NCBI GenBank assembly: GCA_016702335.1
Contig: JADJEF010000020.1
Location: 1,054,001 to 1,118,000, forward strand
Direction: 5' to 3'
DNA: 64,000 nt
DNA from: Rhodocyclaceae bacterium
Lineage (GTDB): Bacteria > Pseudomonadota > Gammaproteobacteria > Burkholderiales > Rhodocyclaceae
Position numbers and translations under genes: made by a program. The first letter of the stretch is position 1. Each line of letters opens with the position of its first letter. This document shows, one piece after another, positions 16,591-24,685 of this stretch. The notes beneath the pieces were generated by a model. That model was not told where the DNA came from. It made no database searches and saw nothing but the letters and a program-made list of their open reading frames with translations.

Positions 16591-17545
16591 ATGTTCCCCC
16601 GCCACATCCAGCCACTGCTCGCGGAAGCCCTGAGCGATACCCCGGTGGTACTACTCAACGGAGCCCGCCAAACCGGTAAAAGTACCCTGGTGCAAACCCT
16701 CGCCGGCGGCACTAGGCGGCGTTATCTGACAATGGAACTGCGCCGATCATCTTTTTGACGGCGACCTGTTCGCGCACCCCCTCGCCGCGTGTGATCGCGC
16801 CACGTTGGTCGACACGTTGTTGCAAGGTGGTTTTCCTGAAGCGGTAGCACGCAGCAGCGGAAAACGCCGCGCCGCCTGGTTCGAGAGCTACCTGCAAACC
16901 ATCTTGCAGCGCGACGTGCGCGAGCTGGCAAATCTCGAACAACTCACCGAAGTACCCCACCTGCTGCAACTACTCGCCACGCGCAGCGCCAGTCTGCTCA
17001 ATCAGGCCGAGCTGTCGCGCACCAGCCGCCTGACCCAAACCACGCTAAAGCGTTATCTGAGCCTGCTCGAAACATTGTTTCTGGTGATACGCCTGCCCGC
17101 CTGGTCACGCAATCCGAGCAAGCGCCTGGTCAAGTCCGCCAAAGTATTTCTGCCCGACACCGGGCTACTGGCCTGGCTGACCGACGCTTCGGTGGACAAG
17201 CTTCTGGGACTGCCAGGGCTACCGGGCAACCTGGTGGAATCCTTTGTCGCGTGCGAACTACTCAAGCACCTGGCGTTTTCGAACAAAGGATTGAGCCTCT
17301 GGCATTGCCGCACCCAGACCGACATCGAAGTCGATTTTCTACTTGAAGATCGACTCGGCAAACTCACCGGTATTGAAGTCAAAGCCAGTGCCAGCGTTGA
17401 TGATGCAGACTTCAAGGAGCTGAGGCACCTTCAGGAAACCGAGAGCGCCGCATTCCAGCGAGGTATCGTGCTCTACGCGGGGCGCGAAATCGTTCCATTT
17501 TCAGATGTCCTGTTTGCGGTGCCCTTGAGTCTTTGGTGGCAATGA
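16591..17545 (+). pseudogene. AAA ATPase with DUF4143 domain, internally deleted and frameshifted
   Basis: Family members have an N-terminal AAA module with Walker A, and a C-terminal DUF4143 domain resembling a PD-(D/E)XK nuclease fold. Here the N-terminus is good (MFPRHIQPLLAEAL, Walker A GARQTGKSTL), but the frame stops at 16756-16758. The C-terminal part resumes in another frame from about 16742 (ADHLFDGDLFAHPL) and runs intact to 17545, including the conserved IEVKASASVDDADFKELR block. The join falls directly after RRYLTM and skips most of the ATPase core with the Walker B region, about 100 or more residues by comparison with relatives. This is a real-looking internal deletion plus frameshift. 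The family is often mobile or accessory; function is not well established. Confidence 0.85.
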
Positions 17546-17617
17546 GCATGCGCTCCACACTGCTCAATGGACTGTTCACCGCCACTCCCGCGCGGTAGGC
17601 GCCGGTAGTGTCGACGC

Positions 17618-18709
17618 TCAGCTCGACTTGATGACGATGGTAGGAAATTTGGCGCTGTGGTCCTTGGCGCGCTGGGCGATTTTGACCGCCACCTTGCGCG
17701 CAATGCTCTTGTAGGTGTGGGCGATGACCCCGTTGGGGTCGGCGACCACCGTCGGGTTGCCGCCATCGACTTGCTCGCGGATGCGCATGTCCAGCGGCAG
17801 CGAACCGAGCACCTCGGTGCCGTAGTCCTGCGCCATGCGTGCGCCGCCACCGGCACCGAAGATGTGCTCTTCATGACCGCAGTTGGAACATACATGCGTA
17901 CTCATGTTTTCGACGATGCCCAGGATCGGCACGCCCACCTTCTCGAACATCTTGATGCCCTTCTTGGCGTCGAGCAGGGCGATATCTTGCGGCGTGGTGA
18001 CGATGACAGCCCCGGTGACCGGCACCTTCTGCGCCAGCGTGAGCTGAATGTCGCCCGTGCCCGGCGGCAAGTCGATCACGAGGTAGTCAATGTCGTTCCA
18101 GCGCGTGTCGTTCAATAGCTGAGTTAAGGCCTGCGTCACCATGGGGCCGCGCCAGACCATCGGCGTGTCCTGATCGATCAGGAAGCCGATCGACATGGCC
18201 TGAATGCCGTGCGCCTGCATGGGTTCCAGCGTCTTGCCATCTTCCGATTCCGGGCGCTGGCCTTCCAGCCCCAGCATCGTCGGTTGCGAAGGGCCGTATA
18301 TGTCGGCGTCGAGCAAACCGACGCGCGCGCCCTCGGCCGCCAGTGCCAGTGCCAGATTGACGGCGGTGGTGCTTTTACCGACGCCGCCCTTGCCGCTGGC
18401 CACGGCAATGATGTTCTTCACACCGGGAATCAGCTTCACGCCCTGCTGCACCGCATGGGCGACAATTTTTGAATAGACCTTGACCTCGGCGCGCGCAACG
18501 CCGGGCAGGCTGTGCAGGCGTTGCGCCACCACTTCGCGCAGCGCTTGCGCCTGGCTGTGTGCGGGGTAACCCAGTTCGACATCGAGACTGACATCGCCGG
18601 CACTGATCCGGATGTTTTTGATCGCGCGTTCGGCAATCAGTGATTTACCGGTTTCCGGGTCATTGAGCCCGGACAGGCAGTTAATAACGTCTTGGTCGGT
18701 AATTTTCAT
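17618..18709 (-). CDS. apbC: Iron-sulfur cluster carrier protein ApbC/Mrp
   Basis: P-loop scaffold/carrier ATPase of the Mrp/NBP35 family that delivers Fe-S clusters to apoproteins. The 363-residue protein has an N-terminal MIP18-like (DUF59) domain to about residue 85. The deviant Walker A GKGGVGKSTTAVNLA and LLDADIYGPSQPTML follow, and the carrier CxxC is near residue 260 (CSNCGHEEHIFG). The start, MKITDQDVINCL, is as in relatives. It is divergent from the pat-like gene; the 144-base gap presumably holds both promoters. The gene is near metG, as in many betaproteobacteria. Confidence 0.95.
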   Translation of the reverse strand: MKITDQDVINCLSGLNDPETGKSLIAERAIKNIRISAGDVSLDVELGYPAHSQAQALREVVAQRLHSLPGVARAEVKVYSKIVAHAVQQGVKLIPGVKNIIAVASGKGGVGKSTTAVNLALALAAEGARVGLLDADIYGPSQPTMLGLEGQRPESEDGKTLEPMQAHGIQAMSIGFLIDQDTPMVWRGPMVTQALTQLLNDTRWNDIDYLVIDLPPGTGDIQLTLAQKVPVTGAVIVTTPQDIALLDAKKGIKMFEKVGVPILGIVENMSTHVCSNCGHEEHIFGAGGGARMAQDYGTEVLGSLPLDMRIREQVDGGNPTVVADPNGVIAHTYKSIARKVAVKIAQRAKDHSAKFPTIVIKSS

Positions 18710-18853
18710 GGCTCTTGGAAGTGCGCCACAACGACGCAGTGGAATCGGAAGGCGTAATTCTAGACTGCGCCCCGGCCTTCATTTGACCCAACGCAAAGCC
18801 TGTAACGCCAGCAGGGCTACAATTGCTGCATCGCAATATCGGAGTGTGCTGCC

Positions 18854-21544
18854 ATGTCCTACCACTACCTGCATCCCCTCTTCAACCCTCGTGCTGTTGC
18901 GGTTTTTGGGGCCAGCGAACGCGAAAACTCGGTCGCTGGCCAAATCGTGCGCAACCTGATCGAGGGTGACTTTGCCGGCGCGATCCATCCGGTCAATCCA
19001 AAACACGAGCAGATGTTCGGGCGCAAGTGCTACCCGGCCACCTTCGCCCTACCCAGCCACATTGATCTGGCCATCATTGCCACTCCCGCCGCGACGGTGC
19101 CCGGGCTGATCCGCGAAATCGGCGATCACGGCATTCGCAATGCCATCGTGCTCTCGGCCGGTTTCCGCGAAGTGGGGCCAGAAGGTATTGCGCTGGAGCA
19201 CGACATTTGCAAGGCGGCCAAGATGCATCGCGTGCGCTTTATCGGCCCCAATTGCCTGGGCATGCAGCGACCCGGTCTCAAGCTCAATGCCACCTTCGGC
19301 CCGCCCACCGCCAAGGCCGGCGATCTGGCCCTGGTGTCGCAATCTGGCGCGGTCTGTACCGCCGTGCTCGACTGGGCCGAAGCCAACGATGTCGGCTTTT
19401 CCAGCATTGTCTCGATGGGTGCCGGTGCCGACCTCGACTTTGGCGAGATTCTGGATTTTCTGGCGGTCGATCCGGCGACCAAGAGCATCCTGCTATACGT
19501 CGAGGGCATCCGTGATGCGCGCCGCTTCATGAGTGCCCTGCGTCTGGCGGCCGCGGTCAAGCCGGTCATCGTGATCAAGGTCGGCCGCCACCCCGCCGGC
19601 GTGCGCGCCGCGCAGTCGCATACCGGCGCGCTGGTCGGCTCGGACGGCGTGTTCACGGCCATGATGCGCCGTGCCGGCGTGGTGCGTGTGGAAACGATTG
19701 TCGAGCTGATCTCGGCCGCGCAGGCGCTCTCGCGGCACGTCCATCCGCAAGGCCGGCGTCTGGCCATTGTCACCAACGGCGGCGGCCCCGGCGTCATGGC
19801 CACCGACCGTGCCGCCGATCTGGGCATGAGCCTGCCCGATCTGACCGCCGAGACCGTCGCCGCGCTCAACACTGCCCTGCCCGCCGCCTGGTCGCACGGC
19901 AACCCGGTCGATGTACTAGGCGATGCCGGGGCTGATCGCTACAAGATCGCCGTCAATGCCTGCCTGTCCGACCCCAACGTCGACGGCGTGCTGGTCATGC
20001 TCACCCCGCAGGCCATGACCAAGCCTCTGGAAGCCGCCGAAGCGGTGATTGACGCCGCCAAGCATGCCAAGAAGCCGGTACTCACCGCCTGGCTGGGGGA
20101 AAAACTGATGGTCGCGGCGCGTAACCGCTTCCGTATCGCCGGGGTGCCCACCTACGACTCGCCCGAAGGCGCGGTCGAAGCCTTTGGCCACCTCTCAACC
20201 TACTACGAAAACCAGCGCCTGCTGCGCCAGTCCGCCGGCCCGCTGGCCGACATGGACCCGCCCGATACCGAAGGCGCGCGCCTGATCATCGAAGCGGCGC
20301 TCTCGGAAGGCCGCACTGTGCTCTCCGAAACCGAGTCGAAGGCCCTGCTTGCTGCCTTCCATATTCCGGTCGCCACCGCGCTGATTGCCCGCTCGCCCAG
20401 CGAAGCCTTGCTGATGGCCGAGCAACTGGGCTTTCCCGTCGTGCTAAAGATCAATTCACCTGATATTTCACACAAGAGCGATGTCGGCGGCGTGCGCCTG
20501 AATCTTGACAGTGGCCAGGCGGTGCGTGCCGCCTACGCCGAGATGATGACCAAGATCGGCAAAGCGTGCCCCAGCGCCCGTCTCGACGGCGTGGTGATCG
20601 AGCCGATGACCACTCGCCCGCACGTACGCGAACTGCTCATCGGCATTGCCTCCGACCCGGTGCTCGGGCCGGTGATCACGTTTGGTGCCGGGGGTGTCGC
20701 GGTCGAGGTGTTCAAGGATTCGGCACTGGCGCTGCCCCCGCTTAACCGCTATCTGGCGCGCGATCTGATGGAGCGCACGAAAGTGTTCAAGATGCTCGGC
20801 GCCTTCCGCAATCTGCCGCCGGCGGCACTGGGCGACATCGAAAACGTATTGCTGCGCGTCTCGGAAATGGCCTGCGAATTGCCCTGGCTCAAGGAGCTGG
20901 ACATCAACCCGCTGATGGTCAACGAAACGGGCGTCTCTGCCGTCGACGCACGCATCGTCGTCGCCCGCCAGCCACCCCTGCGCGCCCGCTACGCTCACAT
21001 GGCGATTCACCCCTACCCGGCCGATCTGGTCGAAACCTGGCAACAGGGCGACGGGCAAACGCTGACCATACGCCCGATCCGCCCCGAAGACGCCGACATG
21101 ACTCAGCGTTTCGTGCGCGAGTTGTCGGCGCAAAGCAAGTTCTACCGCTTCATGAGCCATGTGCAGGAACTGAACCCCGACGTACTCGCCCGCCTGACCC
21201 AGATCGACTACGGGCGCGAAATGGCGTTTGTGGCTACCGTGCCGGATGCTGACACTGCGGGGGCGGGCGAGATCGAGGTTGCGGTAGCGCGTTACAGCAC
21301 CCTGCCCGACGGTCAATCGTGCGAGTTTGCGCTGGTGGTGTCGGACGACTGGCAGCACCGGGGCATCGGCTTCAAGATGATGACCGTGCTGCTGGAGCAC
21401 GCCCGCTCGCGCGGGCTGGCGTTCATGGAAGGCGAAGTGCTGGCCGACAACAGCGGCATGCTGACGCTGATGACCGAGCTTGGGTTCTCACAGTCGACGC
21501 ACCCGGAAGATCCGGCCATCAAGCGGGTGGTGCGCGACTTGTAG
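18854..21544 (+). CDS. Pat-like protein lysine acetyltransferase (acyl-CoA synthetase/GNAT fusion)
   Basis: An 896-residue fusion of an NDP-forming acyl-CoA synthetase and a GNAT acetyltransferase, the architecture of Pat/YfiQ, which acetylates enzymes such as acetyl-CoA synthetase. Domain order is an N-terminal CoA-binding domain (FGASERENSVAGQIVRNL), succinyl-CoA-synthetase-like domains, an ATP-grasp domain (about residues 490-700) and the GNAT domain (about 720-896). The phosphohistidine motif SHTGAL (near residue 255) is retained, so NDP-forming ligase activity cannot be excluded. GNAT features include LTIRPIRPEDADM, FALVVSDDWQHRGIG (acetyl-CoA-binding) and VLADNSGMLTLMTELGF. Confidence 0.92.
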   Translation: MSYHYLHPLFNPRAVAVFGASERENSVAGQIVRNLIEGDFAGAIHPVNPKHEQMFGRKCYPATFALPSHIDLAIIATPAATVPGLIREIGDHGIRNAIVLSAGFREVGPEGIALEHDICKAAKMHRVRFIGPNCLGMQRPGLKLNATFGPPTAKAGDLALVSQSGAVCTAVLDWAEANDVGFSSIVSMGAGADLDFGEILDFLAVDPATKSILLYVEGIRDARRFMSALRLAAAVKPVIVIKVGRHPAGVRAAQSHTGALVGSDGVFTAMMRRAGVVRVETIVELISAAQALSRHVHPQGRRLAIVTNGGGPGVMATDRAADLGMSLPDLTAETVAALNTALPAAWSHGNPVDVLGDAGADRYKIAVNACLSDPNVDGVLVMLTPQAMTKPLEAAEAVIDAAKHAKKPVLTAWLGEKLMVAARNRFRIAGVPTYDSPEGAVEAFGHLSTYYENQRLLRQSAGPLADMDPPDTEGARLIIEAALSEGRTVLSETESKALLAAFHIPVATALIARSPSEALLMAEQLGFPVVLKINSPDISHKSDVGGVRLNLDSGQAVRAAYAEMMTKIGKACPSARLDGVVIEPMTTRPHVRELLIGIASDPVLGPVITFGAGGVAVEVFKDSALALPPLNRYLARDLMERTKVFKMLGAFRNLPPAALGDIENVLLRVSEMACELPWLKELDINPLMVNETGVSAVDARIVVARQPPLRARYAHMAIHPYPADLVETWQQGDGQTLTIRPIRPEDADMTQRFVRELSAQSKFYRFMSHVQELNPDVLARLTQIDYGREMAFVATVPDADTAGAGEIEVAVARYSTLPDGQSCEFALVVSDDWQHRGIGFKMMTVLLEHARSRGLAFMEGEVLADNSGMLTLMTELGFSQSTHPEDPAIKRVVRDL

Positions 21545-21564
21545 GCACCACAGCTCTGCAAACA

Positions 21565-21592
21565 TCCGCAAGTCGGCGCTGGTGAGACGGCG
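21565..21592 (-). repeat. Dispersed 28-bp repeat, copy 6
   Basis: The minus strand reads CGCCGTCTC, then the core CCAGCGCCGACTTGCGG. It lies 20 bases downstream of the pat stop codon and upstream of the Phd/VapC pair. Confidence 0.85.
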
Positions 21593-21734
21593 CATTGGGT
21601 GAATTTAGCGCTATTGGGCACCCCGTCGCCCCGAGCACCGTCTCGTCATGCACTGATTGATCGAAAAAGTAGTCATTGCATCTAGTCATTTCCTCGGACA
21701 TACTTTGACCAGATGTTCTAAGCGGAGGCGAGCC

Positions 21735-21968
21735 ATGAGCGTGCATGTTTCGAAAACCGAATTCAAAGCCCGGGCGTTGGAGTTTTTTCGGCAGGTGGAA
21801 GCCGGGGGCGAGTCGGTCGTCGTCACTGACCACGGCCAACCGAAGGTGGAGATACGTCCCTACCGGCCCAGCGCGCGCGCACCGCTTGATGTGCTGCGCG
21901 GATCGGTGCTCCGCTATGACGCCCCCTTTGAACCGATATCCGAGACGGACTGGGATGCCCAGACGTGA
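21735..21968 (+). CDS. Phd/YefM-family antitoxin
   Basis: Antitoxin of 77 residues with the Phd/YefM N-terminal DNA-binding fold: SKTEFKARALEFFRQVEAGG, then the conserved strand VVVTDHGQPKVEIRPY. The C-terminal half is the disordered toxin-binding tail. ATG 21735 is chosen over the longer ORF because GGAGG lies 7 bases upstream and homologous sequence begins there. It overlaps the toxin start by 4 bases (GTGA). Confidence 0.9.
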   Translation: MSVHVSKTEFKARALEFFRQVEAGGESVVVTDHGQPKVEIRPYRPSARAPLDVLRGSVLRYDAPFEPISETDWDAQT

Positions 21969-22363
21969 TTGTGCTCGACACGCACATCCTGATCTGGTGG
22001 GCAACAGGTGACATCAGCAAGTTATCGACCGCTGCGCATGCGGCCATCCAGACGGAGTTGGCCGAGGGTGAAATCGTCATCTCGGCCATCTCGTCATGGG
22101 AACTGGCCGCGTTGGTCGCCAAAGGTCGAATTGCGCTCTCGATGGATACCGACGCCTGGCTCGATGCCGTGCAGCAACTCGAGGCGGTGCGCTTCATGCC
22201 GGTGGATAACCAGATCGCCGTGAAAAGTGTCACCTTGCCCGGTGAGTTCCACAAGGACCCGGCCGACCGCATGATCGTCGCAACAGCCCGGCAACTGTCG
22301 GCCCCACTGGTAACTGCCGATGAAAAGATTCGCACTTACCCGCACGTCAGAACGATCTGGTAG
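21965..22363 (+). CDS. PIN-domain ribonuclease toxin (VapC family)
   Basis: VapC-type toxin of 132 residues, a metal-dependent ribonuclease that usually cuts tRNA or rRNA. The PIN-domain acidic residues are in place: the first Asp in VLDTHILIWW, the Glu in SSWELAALV near residue 45, and the Asp pair near residue 100 in DPADRMIVATA. The GTG start overlaps the antitoxin stop. The antitoxin is of the Phd class, a common mix for this group of PIN toxins. Transcription probably begins within the 190-base gap after pat. Confidence 0.92.
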   Translation: MIVLDTHILIWWATGDISKLSTAAHAAIQTELAEGEIVISAISSWELAALVAKGRIALSMDTDAWLDAVQQLEAVRFMPVDNQIAVKSVTLPGEFHKDPADRMIVATARQLSAPLVTADEKIRTYPHVRTIW

Positions 22364-22446
22364 GCACATGGCCCGGGTGTCCGAGTGACCGAGGCCGGTA
22401 GAATGCGCCATCCCCCGCATTCACAGGCCGTATTGGCCACCACGCC

Positions 22447-24588
22447 ATGAGCACTCGCAAAATTCTCGTCACTTCCGCGCTGCCCTATGCCAACGGCGCG
22501 ATCCACCTTGGGCATCTCGTTGAATACATCCAGACCGACATCTGGGTGCGCTTTCAGAAGATGCGCGACAACGAATGCTGGTACGTCTGCGCCGACGATA
22601 CGCACGGTACACCCATCATGCTGCGCGCGCAGAACGAGGGCATCAGCCCCGAGGCGCTGATCAGGCGCGTGCATGCCGAACACGCGCGCGACTTCGCCGG
22701 CTTCCACATCGCTTTCGACAACTACTACACCACTCACTCGGACGAGACCCGCGCATTTTCCGAAACGATTTACGGGCGGCTGAAAGAAGCCGGGCTGATC
22801 GACGTACGCCCGGTTGAACAGTACTACGATCCGCAGAAAGAAATGTTCCTCCCTGACCGCTTCATCAAGGGAGAGTGCCCGAAGTGCGCGGCCAAGGATC
22901 AGTACGGTGACTCCTGCGAGGTGTGTGGCGCGGCCTATGCGCCCACCGAACTGAAGAACCCGTATTCGGCGGTGTCGGGCGCCACGCCGGTATTGAAGGC
23001 CTCCGAGCATTACTTCTTTCGTCTCTCCGACCCGCGCTGCCAGAGCTTTCTGCGCCAGTGGACCAAGGAAGACGGGCGCTTGCAAACCGAAGCTGCGAAC
23101 AAGATGCAGGAGTGGCTGGGCCACGAGGGTGAGAACAAGCTCAGCGACTGGGACATCTCGCGCGATGCGCCCTACTTCGGCTTCGAGATCCCCGGCGCGC
23201 CGGGCAAATTCTTCTACGTCTGGCTCGACGCGCCGATCGGCTACATGGGCTCGTTCAAGAATCTTTGCGCCAAGAAGGGTTTGGACTTCAACGAGTTCTG
23301 GGCACCCGAGTCCACGACCGAGCTGTACCACTTCATCGGCAAAGACATCCTTTACTTCCATGCCCTATTCTGGCCAGCGGAGTTGCAGCACGCGGGCTTT
23401 CGCACGCCGACAAAGATTTTCGCCCACGGCTTCCTGACCGTCGATGGCGCCAAGATGAGCAAGTCGCGCGGCACCTTCATCACCGCCGAGAGCTATCTGG
23501 AGCAGGGCCTGAATCCGGAATGGCTGCGCTACTACTTCGCCGCCAAGCTCAATGGCACGCTGGAGGACATCGACCTCAATCTCGACGACTTCGCCCAGCG
23601 CGTCAACTCCGATCTGGTCGGCAAGTACATCAATATCGCCAGCCGCGCCGCTGGCTTTATCGCGAAGCGCTTTGACGGCAAGCTGCTGGCTGGTCACTGT
23701 GAGGAGCGCTTCCACGCCGAGCTGCCCGGTATCGCCGCGGCCGCCGACGAGATCGCCGGTCATTACGAAGCCCGCGATTATGGCCGGGGGCTGCGCCGCG
23801 TCATGGCACTGGCCGACCAGATCAACCAGTACGTGGACAAAAACCAGCCCTGGGTGCTGGCCAAAGATCCGGCGCAGGGCGCCAAGCTGCAGGAAGTGTG
23901 CACGCTGCTGATCAATGCCTTCCGCCTGCTCACGATTTACCTCAAGCCGGTGCTGCCCAAGCTGGCCCATCGCGCCGAGGAATTTCTCAATGTCGCACCG
24001 CTGCACTGGGGCGATGCCGGCCACCTGCTGCCGCCCAGCCACCTGATCAATGGGTACGAGCACCTGATGCAGCGCGTCGACCCGAAGCAGATCGCGGCGC
24101 TGGTCGAGGCCAACAAACCCTCGCTGGAACCACAGACGCCAAACCCAAGCGCCGTATCGCCAGCGCCGACTTCCCAACATTCTGAACAGCGTCACGCCCA
24201 GCACCAGCAGAACACCGAGAACAAGGAACAGGCGCAGGTGAGCGAATGGGAGCCCTTCATTTCCATTGACGACTTCAGCAAAGTCGATCTGCGCATTGCA
24301 CGCATTGCCGATGCCAGGCACGTCGAAGGAGCCGCCAAGCTGATTCAGCTCACCCTCGATCTGGGCACGGAACAGCGCAATGTCTTTGCCGGCATCAAGT
24401 CCGCTTACGATCCGGCCACGCTCATCGGCCGTCTCACCGTCATGGTCGCCAACCTCGCGCCGCGCAAGATGAAGTTCGGTGTATCGGAGGGCATGGTGCT
24501 GGCCGCTTCGGATGAGTCGGGCGAGTTCCCGGGGCTGTTCATTCTGTCGCCCGACTCGGGGGCGCAGCCGGGGATGCGCGTTAAATAG
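22447..24588 (+). CDS. metG: Methionyl-tRNA synthetase
   Basis: Charges tRNA-Met. The 713-residue protein has the class I HIGH-like signature in the first 20 residues (SALPYANGAIHLGH), the zinc knuckle (CPKC, then CEVC, near residues 140-160) and KMSKS in GAKMSKSRGTF near residue 335. The anticodon-binding domain follows. A C-terminal EMAP/Trbp111-type tRNA-binding domain (about 600-713, ISIDDFSKVDLRIARI) gives the dimeric E. coli-type form. The linker between the last two domains contains a truncated copy of the dispersed repeat, in frame. The start ATG is unambiguous. Confidence 0.97.
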   Translation: MSTRKILVTSALPYANGAIHLGHLVEYIQTDIWVRFQKMRDNECWYVCADDTHGTPIMLRAQNEGISPEALIRRVHAEHARDFAGFHIAFDNYYTTHSDETRAFSETIYGRLKEAGLIDVRPVEQYYDPQKEMFLPDRFIKGECPKCAAKDQYGDSCEVCGAAYAPTELKNPYSAVSGATPVLKASEHYFFRLSDPRCQSFLRQWTKEDGRLQTEAANKMQEWLGHEGENKLSDWDISRDAPYFGFEIPGAPGKFFYVWLDAPIGYMGSFKNLCAKKGLDFNEFWAPESTTELYHFIGKDILYFHALFWPAELQHAGFRTPTKIFAHGFLTVDGAKMSKSRGTFITAESYLEQGLNPEWLRYYFAAKLNGTLEDIDLNLDDFAQRVNSDLVGKYINIASRAAGFIAKRFDGKLLAGHCEERFHAELPGIAAAADEIAGHYEARDYGRGLRRVMALADQINQYVDKNQPWVLAKDPAQGAKLQEVCTLLINAFRLLTIYLKPVLPKLAHRAEEFLNVAPLHWGDAGHLLPPSHLINGYEHLMQRVDPKQIAALVEANKPSLEPQTPNPSAVSPAPTSQHSEQRHAQHQQNTENKEQAQVSEWEPFISIDDFSKVDLRIARIADARHVEGAAKLIQLTLDLGTEQRNVFAGIKSAYDPATLIGRLTVMVANLAPRKMKFGVSEGMVLAASDESGEFPGLFILSPDSGAQPGMRVK
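24150..24172 (+). repeat. Dispersed 28-bp repeat, copy 7 (truncated, inside metG)
   Basis: Carries CGCCGTATC and the core up to CCAGCGCCGACTT, then diverges. It is in the metG linker, encoding SAVSPAPT, a different frame from the bioD and folA copies. Confidence 0.8.
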
Positions 24589-24685
24589 GGCCGCGCGAAC
24601 ATCGAACTACAAGACCTCAGCAAGAAGGATTGATCGCTTCTATCATCACTGTACGCATTGCGAGTTTTTGGAGGGGTCGCCGGCC

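Noticed and set aside
22336..23361. Minus-strand ORF opposite metG
   Set aside because: Shadow of metG; no plausible start, motif or gap.
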